Source: a virus | DNA length: 58,070 nucleotides | IMG/VR virus record: IMGVR_UViG_3300048672_000503 | Span: 1 to 58,070 of that record | Strand: one strand, 5' to 3' | Part shown: in pieces, positions 16,300 through 25,267 of the stretch | Layout: each line of letters begins with the position of its first letter | How positions within the stretch are numbered: the first letter of the stretch is position 1 | Notes under the pieces: model-generated | The model's input: only the letters and a program-made list of their open reading frames with translations | Databases searched by the model: none | Told to the model about the DNA's origin: nothing | Made by a program: the position numbers and the translations under genes

Positions 16300-18306
16300 A
16301 TGACAAGCACAATAAATGACACACTGCCAACTGATGGTTCTTTTCTTGATCCATCAGTTGTGCGTGCCAGATTCACAGAAGCAAAGAATGATATTAATGC
16401 ATTGAGCACAACTTTGTCATCTTTTGGAATATCAAAAGTTGCTCTTTTGAATGACATCAGATCATTAGATAAGACACAAATAAGCATGGCACAAACTGCA
16501 GGCTATTGGTCAAAAGGTGATGGTGGAGCAGGCCAGTATTGGTATGATTCAACTGACACTTCAAGCTCTGATAACGGTGGCTCTGTTATTGTTGCATCAG
16601 ATGGTGGACGATGGAAATTAATTAATGGTGGATCAGTCAGCATAAGGCAATTTGGTGCCAAATGCGATGGCACTACAGATGATACTGCTAAAATTCAGGC
16701 GGCATTAACTGCTTTTACTGGAAAAATTGTTAATTGGGACGGAAAGCCATACATAGCAACATCAATAACACTGCCAACTGGAACAACATTAAAAGGCCCA
16801 TTAACTAATGTTGGCGAGGTATCAAGTCATACTTATAACCTTAATGGCACTATATTTTTAAATTCAGCAGCAACCATTAACATTGGTGACTTTGCCAGCG
16901 TTGAAGGGGGATTTATACTCAATAGTGCGCTTAAATCATCATTGCCATTTGCTAATGACACAGTAGCATTAGCGGCATTGGCGGCTTATGCTGGTACGGC
17001 ATTGACTGGCACTGGTCAAGATGCTCAAGTGCGTGATGTTTGGGTCGGTGGTTTTGCACAGGGTTACTATTCAACCGGCAAAGAACGGACAAAGATTCAA
17101 AGACTAAATATTGACTGTACTAATGGAGTCTGGATCGATGCATCTTACGACATTGCAAGGGTTGAAGATGTCCATTGCTGGGCATTTATTACCACTCATC
17201 AAGGGGCTTTGACAAATGTAACATATAGACGACAAGGTTCAGCATTTAAAACTACCACACACTTTGATGGTGGGATGTTTATTAATTGCTTTAGTTATGG
17301 ATGGGACATCGGTTATGACATTCAGGCAAAAGAATCAACATCGTTAATAAGTTGTTATGCTGATGGGCCTGGTCTTGGTGCTGGTCAGGTTGGCTTTAAG
17401 TTTACTGTTGATGCTGACATGATACGTGTTGTAGGAGGTGGATCATCAGGACAGGATACTGGAGTTTATCTCAATACTAACATAACATCAACAACAGGTG
17501 TCGTTGCATTAACTGGCTTGTCAATGTGGGGAAATCATGCTCACATAGTTTCTGACCAACATCATATATTACAGGTCAGCGATTGCTTATTGCGCGATAC
17601 AAATGGTGGAACTAATCGTGCATTGACACTTTCTGGCACTGTGACTGGTGACACATTAGTATCTGGATGTGTGTTCTATAGCAATACTCCATACTCAATA
17701 GCGGCTGGGATCCCAGATAGAAGATTGTCTCTAAAAGACAATATCTTTGATGCATCAACGGATAGTGTTGGTGAACGCCATGTTGGAGACAATGGCAGCA
17801 ACAACTTAAACTATTCTGTGTACTCATCCGGTACAGGTGGAATTAATTATATTGTAAACAAAGCCAGGGGGACAGCAACAATTCCAACTGTTGCGCAAGA
17901 TAATGATATCACCTATTCATTCACTGGGAAAGTTTTTGATGGGACATCATTTAGTGACATATCAAACATTCGCAGTTCATCACGCGGAGCCCCTTCCGTT
18001 GGAAGTTCAGCTGGTGCCATTATTTTTGGCACCACTTCAACTGGATCGGCAACAATATCAGATAGACTTATTTTAAACGAAGATGGTCACTTATATCCAA
18101 CATCTGACAATGCTTATTTTTGCGGCGTCTCAGTTGGCAGATGGCAAAACATCAATAGTGTTAATTTAACACTGACTCCACCAGCAAGCGTAACGCCAGC
18201 AAATAATGGCGAGGTAACATTCCAACTTACTGATAACACGCATCTTGTCATTAAAGTAAAAGGCTCTGATGGCACTGTCCGCAGTAATACACTTACATTA
18301 GCATAG
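16300..18306 (+). CDS. Tailspike with pectate-lyase-type beta-helix
   Basis: 668 residues. After an N-terminal virion-binding part, VSIRQFGAKCDGTTDDTAKI (about residues 114-133) marks the start of a pectate-lyase superfamily beta-helix, continuing to ~570, with a C-terminal trimerisation-like domain. It probably binds and perhaps cleaves host surface polysaccharide. It is inserted between the wedge and baseplate J genes. RBS ACAGGATTAAT. The catalytic residues cannot be pinpointed by eye. Confidence 0.75.
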   Translation: MTSTINDTLPTDGSFLDPSVVRARFTEAKNDINALSTTLSSFGISKVALLNDIRSLDKTQISMAQTAGYWSKGDGGAGQYWYDSTDTSSSDNGGSVIVASDGGRWKLINGGSVSIRQFGAKCDGTTDDTAKIQAALTAFTGKIVNWDGKPYIATSITLPTGTTLKGPLTNVGEVSSHTYNLNGTIFLNSAATINIGDFASVEGGFILNSALKSSLPFANDTVALAALAAYAGTALTGTGQDAQVRDVWVGGFAQGYYSTGKERTKIQRLNIDCTNGVWIDASYDIARVEDVHCWAFITTHQGALTNVTYRRQGSAFKTTTHFDGGMFINCFSYGWDIGYDIQAKESTSLISCYADGPGLGAGQVGFKFTVDADMIRVVGGGSSGQDTGVYLNTNITSTTGVVALTGLSMWGNHAHIVSDQHHILQVSDCLLRDTNGGTNRALTLSGTVTGDTLVSGCVFYSNTPYSIAAGIPDRRLSLKDNIFDASTDSVGERHVGDNGSNNLNYSVYSSGTGGINYIVNKARGTATIPTVAQDNDITYSFTGKVFDGTSFSDISNIRSSSRGAPSVGSSAGAIIFGTTSTGSATISDRLILNEDGHLYPTSDNAYFCGVSVGRWQNINSVNLTLTPPASVTPANNGEVTFQLTDNTHLVIKVKGSDGTVRSNTLTLA

Positions 18307-18313
18307 GCTTAGT

Positions 18314-19498
18314 ATGACTTATCCATTGCCAACCCTAGCACCAACTATTGATTCCTTTGGGATATCAATCCCAACATACTTTGATGTATTTTCAAGTCTG
18401 CAAGAGTCTTTTAAGCAAATTTATGGCTCAGACATCTATATTGAACCTGATTCACAAGATGGTCAGTGGATCGGGATAATGGCAAAAGCCATTCATGATA
18501 GCAATCAAGTTGCACAATATTTATTTCAGTCTTTTTCACCAACATTTTCACAAGGTGCTGAGTTATCATCACTGGTAAAAATCAATGGCATATCAAGAGC
18601 AAACAGTGGTTATTCCGAGGCAATTGGTGACATAATCGGGGTTGCTGGCACAATAATACATGAAGGTGTTGTGCAAGATCAAGATGGCAATTATTGGAAT
18701 CTTCCGTTGGCGACAACAATACCAATAGGTGGTTTGATAACTGTCCGTGTGAATGCTCAAAAACCAGGGGCAATTTCAGCACCTATTGGCACAATAAATA
18801 AGATTGCCAATCCACAATTGGGTTGGCAATCATTTTCTAATACATCAGCAGCAACAGTGGGTGCAGCTGTCGAAAGTGATCAACAATTAAAAGCAAGACA
18901 AAAAATCAGTGTTTCTTTACCATCACAAAGCACCTTGACAGGTATTTTAAGTGCTGTAGGTAATGTTCCTGGTGTTATTCGATTTTCTGCTGTTGAAAAT
19001 GACACCAACAGCACCGATTCTAATGGTCTTCCACCACATTCATTTGCTGTTATTGCTGAAGGTGGAACTGTATTTGATGTTGTTTCTGCAATCGCACTGA
19101 AGAAAATGCCTGGTGCTCAAACAGTTGGCAACACTGGGATGGTGGTTTATGATGCATTTGGAATGCCAATTGATATAAAATATTATTTATTAGCAAACAT
19201 AAATATTTATTTTGAGATAACAATCAAAGCATTAACTGGATATTCAACATCAATAACAACAATGATTAAAACTGCTTTGATGAATTTTATTGAGTCGCTT
19301 GATATCGGTGAAGATGTTTATTTATCACAAGCAATGGCAGCAGCATCGTTAAATGGCAAACCAGAAGGACAAACCTTTTATATTGACACTTTGCACCAAG
19401 GTTTTGCAGCTCATCCATCTGGATCAAGCAATTTGACAATCACATTTAATCAAGCTGCAAATTGTGACTTATCATTTATAAATATTACAGTAATATGA
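18314..19498 (+). CDS. Baseplate J-like protein
   Basis: 394 residues with the typical order of baseplate J/gp47 proteins: long N-terminal helical/beta part, then LTGILSAVGNVPGVIRFSAVEN and PGAQTVGNTGMVVYD, and a C-terminal part IKYYLLANINIYFEITIKAL. It links wedge to tail fibres. The stop overlaps the next start (ATGA). Confidence 0.8.
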   Translation: MTYPLPTLAPTIDSFGISIPTYFDVFSSLQESFKQIYGSDIYIEPDSQDGQWIGIMAKAIHDSNQVAQYLFQSFSPTFSQGAELSSLVKINGISRANSGYSEAIGDIIGVAGTIIHEGVVQDQDGNYWNLPLATTIPIGGLITVRVNAQKPGAISAPIGTINKIANPQLGWQSFSNTSAATVGAAVESDQQLKARQKISVSLPSQSTLTGILSAVGNVPGVIRFSAVENDTNSTDSNGLPPHSFAVIAEGGTVFDVVSAIALKKMPGAQTVGNTGMVVYDAFGMPIDIKYYLLANINIYFEITIKALTGYSTSITTMIKTALMNFIESLDIGEDVYLSQAMAAASLNGKPEGQTFYIDTLHQGFAAHPSGSSNLTITFNQAANCDLSFINITVI

Positions 19499-20175
19499 TA
19501 ACGCATATAGTTGACGATTATTCAAATTTAATAACTGTTGAGCATTCAGACAAGGCAAAGTTTGTTTCGACAGTTGAGTTGTCTTGTAAGCCATTTGTTG
19601 ATTTGCAAGCAGTAATATCTGAATTCAATTTAAAATATGATGTTGATACAGCAGTGGGACAACAACTTGATGTTGTTGGTGAATGGGTTGGCATAAGTAG
19701 ACTATTGCCTATTCCATTGACTGGTGTTTATTTTACGCTTGATTCTGGGCCTGGATTGGACAGTGGTGTTTTGCGAGGTGAATCAGATTCGCTGACTGAG
19801 TTATCATCATTGCCAGATGACATATACAGGGTTTTGATATATTCAAAAATACTAAACAATCATTGGGATGGCTCAAAAACTCAAGCATATGAAATATCAA
19901 ATAGATTGTTTGCATTGAATGGCTATTCACTTTTCATTGTTGATAACTGTAATATGACAATGAATGTGGGTGTTGTTGGTGCAACAACACCACCAGTGAT
20001 TGTTCAAGCGATGCTGCTGAATCATCTATTTGACATCAAACCTGCATCAGTCAAAATAGAAAATTATATTTGGCAAACAACATCAGGTAAAATGTTTCAA
20101 TTCGATGCACAGCCTGGCAATATAAATTTTGGCGGCCTTGATTCAGGCCATTTTGCAACAATAACACAAAATTAA
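19495..20175 (+). CDS. DUF2612-like baseplate protein
   Basis: 226 residues. N-terminal QAVISEFNLKYDVDTAVGQQLDVVGEWVG-type segment and later DDIYRVLIYSKILNNHWDG are hallmarks of DUF2612, a distal baseplate protein that follows baseplate J in many myophages (gpI-like function). It probably attaches the collar-domain fibre encoded downstream. Confidence 0.75.
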   Translation: MITHIVDDYSNLITVEHSDKAKFVSTVELSCKPFVDLQAVISEFNLKYDVDTAVGQQLDVVGEWVGISRLLPIPLTGVYFTLDSGPGLDSGVLRGESDSLTELSSLPDDIYRVLIYSKILNNHWDGSKTQAYEISNRLFALNGYSLFIVDNCNMTMNVGVVGATTPPVIVQAMLLNHLFDIKPASVKIENYIWQTTSGKMFQFDAQPGNINFGGLDSGHFATITQN

Positions 20176-20187
20176 AAAGGAAAAACA

Positions 20188-20907
20188 ATGGCAACAACAG
20201 AAATAGTACAATTTGGCTCAGGTGGTTCTGGCACTCCAAACGTCCTTAATCAAGCAGATTACAATACATTTTTATCAGGACTATCAGGCAATTCATTTGC
20301 TGATGGTGCGATACCTTCTGCAAAACAGATCAATAAAATAATTAGACAACCTTCTTTTATAGCAGCTGGTTTGGCCAGCTGGATGGTGGCACAAGGTGTG
20401 ACTGTTGCTGATGATGGTAATTTGTCTGCATTGGTATCAGAAATAACCAGTGCGATTGATGCTCATATGGCGTCATATTTAAGCACCAATGGTCTTTTGA
20501 TTCCAACTGGTACGATAATAGCCAATGCTGGCAACTCAACCCCTACTGGCTTTCTGCTTTGCCCTGCTGTTGCCACTGCTATAAGCAGGACAACTTATGC
20601 CGCGTTGTTTGCAGCAATTGGCACATTGTGGGGTGCAGGGGATGGATCAACAACTTTTGGTATGCCATTTTTCCCAAATGATTATGCGATAATCAACTCA
20701 GGCTCTGGCACTGTTGGCACAAACTCAACAGGTTCAATCAAAGCACATACACATACTTTTGGGATACCAGATGGGACAACAGGTTCAGGCGATGCGGTTG
20801 CAACTATTTGGACTAATACAGGTGACCATGCCTACACAACAGATTCCACAGGTGGATCAGAAAACTTTGCAGCAGGCACAAGGTTGAAGTTTTTTGTAAA
20901 AATTTAA
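20188..20907 (+). CDS. Tail fibre/collar-domain protein
   Basis: 239 residues; middle IPTGTIIANAGNSTPTGFLLCPA and GTLWGAGDGSTTFGMPFF match the phage tail collar domain, and the C-terminal part carries KAHTHTFGIP. It is likely a short tail fibre or receptor-contact protein. RBS AAAAAGGAAAAACA. Last gene of the late block, followed by a strong hairpin. Confidence 0.75.
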   Translation: MATTEIVQFGSGGSGTPNVLNQADYNTFLSGLSGNSFADGAIPSAKQINKIIRQPSFIAAGLASWMVAQGVTVADDGNLSALVSEITSAIDAHMASYLSTNGLLIPTGTIIANAGNSTPTGFLLCPAVATAISRTTYAALFAAIGTLWGAGDGSTTFGMPFFPNDYAIINSGSGTVGTNSTGSIKAHTHTFGIPDGTTGSGDAVATIWTNTGDHAYTTDSTGGSENFAAGTRLKFFVKI

Positions 20908-20910
20908 TTC

Positions 20911-20945
20911 ATAAGCACGAATGTCACCATAACATTCGTGCTTAT
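20911..20945. terminator. Bidirectional terminator between convergent late and early blocks
   Basis: Perfect 14-bp stem (20911-20924 with 20932-20945) and 7-nt loop. On the plus strand it is followed by TTGTT and on the minus strand by GAATTAAATTTT. It lies in the 43-bp gap between two convergent transcription blocks. Confidence 0.85.
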
Positions 20946-20950
20946 TTGTT

Positions 20951-21139
20951 CTATCCAAGCACCCTTGATGTCACAACCCTGCCACGATATTCAATCTTGA
21001 ATATCGTGAAAGTGTTTTTTAAAACATTTATTGCTTCAATATTAGTTGGATAGATTCCAACTAAAGTCCATGTGTCACCTTTGAAAGATGACCTACTTTC
21101 CAATTTATAAAGACTGTAATTGCCTTGATCCAAGCTCAT
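20951..21139 (-). CDS. Small early protein of unknown function
   Basis: 62 residues from ATG 21139, which has the AAAGGTGAATAAA ribosome site typical of this phage's early operons. An upstream in-frame ATG (21178) lies inside the promoter-hairpin leader and is unlikely to be used. Basic, mixed alpha/beta; ends RGRVVTSRVLG. No family recognised. It is the last gene of the minus block, transcribed from its own promoter. Confidence 0.7.
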   Translation of the reverse strand: MSLDQGNYSLYKLESRSSFKGDTWTLVGIYPTNIEAINVLKNTFTIFKIEYRGRVVTSRVLG

Positions 21140-21175
21140 TTTATTCACCTTTGTATTAGTTTTGAGTTTTAATTT

Positions 21176-21240
21176 CATATCCGGTGAAAAGTTCTTACCG
21201 GATATGAAACAAATTATAATGCTTTTTTACAAAAAGTAAA
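21176..21240 (-). promoter_or_regulatory. Early promoter with 5' hairpin leader, copy P1
   Basis: Minus-strand TTTACT (21235-21240), 16-bp spacer, TATAAT (21213-21218), then a 10-bp hairpin (21176-21185 with 21197-21206) whose base lies where transcription should begin. The stem reads CATATCCGGT/ACCGGATATG: relative to other copies both arms have changed together, so pairing is kept. It drives the gene at 20951. Confidence 0.8.
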
Positions 21241-21241
21241 G

Positions 21242-21673
21242 TTATTCTTGTCTATATAATTCACCGATGTACTTTTCACCAGCACTTACTCTTAATACTG
21301 CTATTCCATGCGCAGGTATTTTATCATTAATCCCATCCCATGACACACTTAATGAACCAACACTTGTTGAATATTTAACAATGCATTGGGTCTTATTAAT
21401 TTGCAATCCCGAGAAGTCAAGCTGACTCTCATTTGTTGTGCTAAACTTGGTTGCTGAAGCACTTATTGAATTGCTTTGTGCTATCTTTAAGCTGCCAACT
21501 ATGGTTGGAAGTCCACCAACACGGTCAAGTTTCAAGCTGTAATTCCCTGTTGTTATCAAACCTTCACATGGAACGGCCACAGCTTGGACTGATGTTATTG
21601 TTATTGCGTCAGAAGCAATTGGCAGCACTAATAATAAAGCCAAAACACATACACTTTTATATATTTTTTTCAT
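21242..21673 (-). CDS. Secreted early protein of unknown function
   Basis: 143 residues with a signal peptide (MKKIYKSV then hydrophobic CVLALLLVLPIAS, cleavage near SDA). The mature part is beta-rich with two cysteines. RBS AAAGAGAATATT. It follows a single-helix micro-protein in the same operon. An exported protein in an early block is unusual; it may act in the periplasm, for example on superinfecting phage, but this is only conjecture. Confidence 0.7.
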   Translation of the reverse strand: MKKIYKSVCVLALLLVLPIASDAITITSVQAVAVPCEGLITTGNYSLKLDRVGGLPTIVGSLKIAQSNSISASATKFSTTNESQLDFSGLQINKTQCIVKYSTSVGSLSVSWDGINDKIPAHGIAVLRVSAGEKYIGELYRQE

Positions 21674-21696
21674 AATATTCTCTTTGTTAATTAAAG

Positions 21697-21801
21697 TTAA
21701 ACGATTAATTTATATACTATCATCATAAGACCAAGCACCATTATCAAGCAGATGATAAACATCTTGATAAGGTTTAAAAACAATTTATTGTTAAATCTCA
21801 T
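21697..21801 (-). CDS. Single-helix membrane micro-protein
   Basis: 34 residues from ATG 21801, a few bases after the previous stop. After a short polar start (MRFNNK) nearly the whole chain is hydrophobic (MFIICLIMVLGLMMIV), forming one transmembrane segment. Its frame is closed by tight spacing to neighbours on both sides. No family recognised. Confidence 0.5.
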   Translation of the reverse strand: MRFNNKLFLNLIKMFIICLIMVLGLMMIVYKLIV

Positions 21802-21804
21802 ACT

Positions 21805-21966
21805 TCACACTTCACCCTTCCCATTGCAAATGGGACAAACAGAACCATCAAATTTGCCCTCACCGCTGCCATTGCAGCATGGGCAAATAACACCTTCTGG
21901 CTCTATATCATCAACAAAATCACCTTCATTATAATATCCATCAACCCAACCATCACTTGATATCAC
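21805..21966 (-). CDS. DnaJ-type zinc-knuckle micro-protein
   Basis: 53 residues from GTG 21966, starting 2 nt after the stop of the pentapeptide-repeat gene. An acidic N-terminal half is followed by CPCCNGSGEG and CPICNGKGEV, two CxxCxGxG motifs like those of the DnaJ cysteine-rich domain, which together bind one zinc ion. Such small proteins may bind proteins or nucleic acid; partner unknown. Confidence 0.65.
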   Translation of the reverse strand: MISSDGWVDGYYNEGDFVDDIEPEGVICPCCNGSGEGKFDGSVCPICNGKGEV

Positions 21967-21968
21967 AA

Positions 21969-22562
21969 TCAAAATCCTGATAATTCAATTGCTTTAAAGA
22001 TAAAATCTTTCCATTTTTTCCACCATTCAAGTGCGCCATCATCCATTTTTCTAATTTCTTTATCTGAAAAGCTTTTCCACTCATTATGAGTAAAGTTTTT
22101 GCAGCCTATTTGCATAACATCTTTTGTGTATGTAATATGGTATTTTTCAACGATTATATTTTTTATTTCCCTCATATTTCCGATGACATCTCTTAAGTCA
22201 GCACGACTCAAGTTAGCATCTCTCAAGTCAGCATGACTCAAGTTAGCAACTCTCAAGTTAGCAACTCTCAAGTTAGCAACTCTCAAGTCAGCATGACTCA
22301 AGTTAGCATGACTCAAGTTAGCATCTCTCAAGTCAGCATGACTCAAGTCAGCATGACTCAAGTTAGCATTTCTCAAGTTAGCATCTCTCAAGTCAGCATC
22401 TCTCAAGTTTGAGCCGATCAAGTTTGCACCTCTCAAGTTTGAGCCGCTCAAGTTTGAGCCGCTCAAGTTTGAGCCGCTCAAGTTTGCGTCGCTCAAGAAA
22501 GCATTTGAAAGATCAGTAAAATCACCGATCAATACTTTTGTATATCTGTTGTAAATTTTCAT
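21969..22562 (-). CDS. Pentapeptide-repeat protein
   Basis: 197 residues from ATG 22562, which follows AAGGTGAATGA. Residues about 20-130 are tandem A(D/N)LSx-type pentapeptides, forming a right-handed quadrilateral beta-helix. The 15-bp DNA units are near-identical. The C-terminal 65 residues are a charged non-repeat domain. Some pentapeptide proteins (Qnr, MfpA) mimic DNA and bind gyrase; whether this one does is unknown. It heads a four-gene operon with its own promoter-leader module. Confidence 0.85.
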   Translation of the reverse strand: MKIYNRYTKVLIGDFTDLSNAFLSDANLSGSNLSGSNLSGSNLRGANLIGSNLRDADLRDANLRNANLSHADLSHADLRDANLSHANLSHADLRVANLRVANLRVANLSHADLRDANLSRADLRDVIGNMREIKNIIVEKYHITYTKDVMQIGCKNFTHNEWKSFSDKEIRKMDDGALEWWKKWKDFIFKAIELSGF

Positions 22563-22593
22563 TTCATTCACCTTTGTATTAGTTTTGAGTTTT

Positions 22594-22654
22594 ATATTAG
22601 TCCATATTTCTCTGGGCTTGAAACATATTATAGTGTTTTTTTACAAAAAGTCTA
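22594..22654 (-). promoter_or_regulatory. Early promoter with 5' hairpin leader, copy P2 (divergent)
   Basis: Minus-strand TAGACT (22649-22654), 16-bp spacer, TATAAT (22627-22632) and a short, weaker stem AGTCC/GGGCT (G-U pair included) in the hairpin position. The downstream AAAACTCAAAACTAATACAAAGG-type region is conserved with other copies. Drives the pentapeptide-repeat operon. Confidence 0.7.
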
Positions 22655-22663
22655 CATTTATTC

Positions 22664-24457
22664 TTACAGTTCTGAAAATAATTTCAAGCCTTTGTTTATT
22701 ATGGTGTCTGCAACATCCTTTTTGTCCATTAAGCACTTAACGACTATTTCATCAATCGTGCCTTCAGCAACAATATTAATGTAGGTGACTGATTTGGTTT
22801 GCCCTATCCGGTGTGCCCTATCCTCACTTTGTAACCTATTGCTTAGGCTAAAGTTATTGCTGAAATATATCACATAGCTTGCAGCCACCAAAGTTATTCC
22901 GGTTCCACCTGCTTGCTGATTCCCTATGAAAACATCAGCATCACCATTTTCAAAAGCATCAATGGCTCCAATCCTATCAGTTTTTTTAATCTCACCATAA
23001 TACTCAACACAATTGAATCCAGCTGCTTTTAAACGACCCGATATGTCTTTTATCTCAGTGGTGTATCTTGCCCATATAATGGCCTTTTCACCGGCATTTA
23101 CAATCGACTCTACGCGGTTTTCAAGCAAGTCAAGCTTAGGATTATCACCAGGAATCTTCACAGGCTCTGCTGATAAAGGGTGAATATAATAACCTGATGT
23201 TATTTGGGCAAGTTTTGTGATTGCTGTTAGTTTGCTGAATGGGGTGTTTTCACCTTCAAACTCTAATCTACATTCTTCTTTTGCTTTTTTGTAAATTTCT
23301 TCTTGTTCTGCTGTTAGCTTAAAAAAAGCAGTTTTGTAAACTTTGTCAGGTAAGTCCAAGCACTCATCTTTTGTTACGCGGAAGCTATGTGGTGCTATCA
23401 ATCTGGAAAGCTTGTCAAGGTTTTTAAACTTCTTCTTGCCAGTTCTTTTATCAACATCAACAATTTGTGGCATTCGTTTGCTGCTTGATGTTCTGTGAAC
23501 TTCTGCTGTGTGATCAGTTGCAATTTTATCCAGTGCTGCAAGCATTTTAAGAACTTCTGTTTTGGCGCCATTTTGAACATTTGGATTGAATTGGTTTCTT
23601 AACTTTTCAGTCAATTCAGGCAATTCTTCATAATCCGACATTTGGATTGCCAATGATATGTTGTTTGCTGCTGTGATAAGACTTGTTGATCTCGATTTAT
23701 TAATCAATGTAATGATATCAGATGCTGTCAAATACATTTTCTCAATTTCAGCTCTTCTCCATGGCACTTTTGTTTTGGCTATCTTTTGAATAATTCTGCT
23801 ATTGTTATCAACCATCTCAGCATATTCTGCTTTAAAAGCATAGAAGCTGGTGGTTTGTAGGATGTTTTCATCAAGGAAAGAAAATTGATTAAAAGCATCA
23901 AATGGTGAATTATTGATGGGGGTGCCGCTCATAATCCTACGCCAAGTTGACAACTTTTTCAACTTGTTTAAATTCTTTGCCCTGGTCGTTGTTGGATTTT
24001 TTATAGCATCGCTCTCATCACAAACAATCATCAATTTGCTTGATGTTTGCGCAAACTTAATTGCTTCATCAATGCCTGACTTGTGCTGTAATGCCTCCCA
24101 GTTCATCGTTAAAACACGCAAAGCACTACCACTAGGAGCATACAATGCATCCAGCTCTGATCTGTATTTCTTGCTTTTATCTGGCTTCCAAGCAACTGCT
24201 TTATAACGTACCCAATCTGGCATATGCTTTGGCAATTCCAATCGTGTCCAGTTTGTATGAACGCCACTTGGTGCCAAGACAAGAACTGAATCACAATCAC
24301 CACTTGACCATAAATCAGCCACATTATTGATTATGATCCAGCTTTTGCCTGTGCCCATGTCAGCCAGCAGTGCAAAATATTTTCTGCGACCAAACTTGTT
24401 CAAGCACTCAAGTTGGTGCTTATAGGGTTTAGTCTTGAATTTGCTGTCTTCAACCAT
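22664..24457 (-). CDS. SNF2-family DNA helicase/translocase
   Basis: 597 residues. Motif I DMGTGKSW (33-40), motif II DESD (146-149), motif III MSGTPINN, and a C-terminal helicase domain with GGTGITLVAAS and motif VI QSEDRAHRIGQ near residue 550. This set identifies SNF2-type ATPases, which move along double-stranded DNA. In phages they are placed in replication or recombination gene sets. It overlaps the preceding gene by 8 nt. Confidence 0.9.
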   Translation of the reverse strand: MVEDSKFKTKPYKHQLECLNKFGRRKYFALLADMGTGKSWIIINNVADLWSSGDCDSVLVLAPSGVHTNWTRLELPKHMPDWVRYKAVAWKPDKSKKYRSELDALYAPSGSALRVLTMNWEALQHKSGIDEAIKFAQTSSKLMIVCDESDAIKNPTTTRAKNLNKLKKLSTWRRIMSGTPINNSPFDAFNQFSFLDENILQTTSFYAFKAEYAEMVDNNSRIIQKIAKTKVPWRRAEIEKMYLTASDIITLINKSRSTSLITAANNISLAIQMSDYEELPELTEKLRNQFNPNVQNGAKTEVLKMLAALDKIATDHTAEVHRTSSSKRMPQIVDVDKRTGKKKFKNLDKLSRLIAPHSFRVTKDECLDLPDKVYKTAFFKLTAEQEEIYKKAKEECRLEFEGENTPFSKLTAITKLAQITSGYYIHPLSAEPVKIPGDNPKLDLLENRVESIVNAGEKAIIWARYTTEIKDISGRLKAAGFNCVEYYGEIKKTDRIGAIDAFENGDADVFIGNQQAGGTGITLVAASYVIYFSNNFSLSNRLQSEDRAHRIGQTKSVTYINIVAEGTIDEIVVKCLMDKKDVADTIINKGLKLFSEL

Positions 24458-24725
24458 TCATTTCACCTTTGTGTTCTAAGTAATATTTTTTTGCAGCAAT
24501 TTTAGCATCTGAAAAATTGTTGAATAAAGTTTTGCTTACTCTAAATTTGTTTTCACCAAAAAGAATTTTGAATTTGTAGCCTTTAAACTCAGCACGCCAT
24601 GATCCACCTATTGGGAAAACTAGCATGACTTCTTCACCATTATCTTTTAAATAGTGGCTTCTTGGACCTGCACCTATTGCTGCTAAACCAATTTCTTTTC
24701 CAGACATAATCCATCTAATTGCCAT
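24450..24725 (-). CDS. Small early protein of unknown function
   Basis: 91 residues from ATG 24725, preceded by AAAGGTGAATATC directly after a promoter-leader module. Contains beta-rich VMLVFPIGGSWRAEF and a C-terminal helix. It is translated just before the SNF2 helicase with an 8-nt overlap. No family recognised. Confidence 0.7.
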   Translation of the reverse strand: MAIRWIMSGKEIGLAAIGAGPRSHYLKDNGEEVMLVFPIGGSWRAEFKGYKFKILFGENKFRVSKTLFNNFSDAKIAAKKYYLEHKGEMNG

Positions 24726-24761
24726 GATATTCACCTTTATATTAGTTTTGAGTTTTAGTTT

Positions 24762-24824
24762 AGTCCGGCAAGAACTTTTTACCGGACTTTAAACAAATTA
24801 TAATGCTTTTTTACAAAAGGTAAA
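24762..24824 (-). promoter_or_regulatory. Early promoter with 5' hairpin leader, copy P3
   Basis: Minus-strand TTTACC (24819-24824), 16-bp spacer, TATAAT (24797-24802), and a hairpin AGTCCGG/CCGGACT (24762-24768 with 24782-24788). Drives the gene at 24725 and the SNF2 helicase. Confidence 0.8.
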
Positions 24825-24829
24825 GTTTT

Positions 24830-25267
24830 TTATTTTTGAATCAATATTTCCCTAAGTTTTGTCCATTTTGTTTTATCTTTATCACCACGAAGCATTTGCC
24901 AAGTGGAAACACGGATTAATTCAACAACAGTCATTCCATTCAATTCATCACCATATTTGCCATCAATTAATAGCCAGCGGACATCAGAAGCTATTAAAAT
25001 CCACCCTTTGCCACTTGAATTTCTTTGTCGTAAGAGCCAATTTTTTTGATCCTGGGATAGCCTATGGTTTGAGCCAAAAAGCGGTGTAGTGGCTCTTTTT
25101 GGCTCTTTTGGTGATTTTAATTCTATCCAGCACTCCACCCCTTCAGCACAAAAATTAATATCTGGATTGCCAACACCTACTATGTTTTCAATCCTGTCAA
25201 TCCTGTCCATTGGCTTGGTCATGTTACGCCTCAAAATTTGGTAATCTTTCTTTTCAGTGTTAGCCAC
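24830..25267 (-). CDS. PD-(D/E)XK-type nuclease, VRR-NUC-like
   Basis: 145 residues from GTG 25267, overlapping the previous stop. Motif GVGNPDINFCAEG then CWIELKSP gives the D...ExK core of a PD-(D/E)XK fold, similar to VRR-NUC and Holliday-junction-type small nucleases of phages. The following SQDQKNWLLRQ helix is also family-like. Probable DNA cleavage role in replication or recombination; substrate unknown. Confidence 0.65.
   Translation of the reverse strand: MANTEKKDYQILRRNMTKPMDRIDRIENIVGVGNPDINFCAEGVECWIELKSPKEPKRATTPLFGSNHRLSQDQKNWLLRQRNSSGKGWILIASDVRWLLIDGKYGDELNGMTVVELIRVSTWQMLRGDKDKTKWTKLREILIQK

Noticed and set aside
22200-22495. CRISPR-like array from regular short repeats
   Set aside because: The repeats are 15-bp coding units of the pentapeptide protein with no spacers; the same applies to the 21-bp units at 42052-42640 (GDCSxLR protein).
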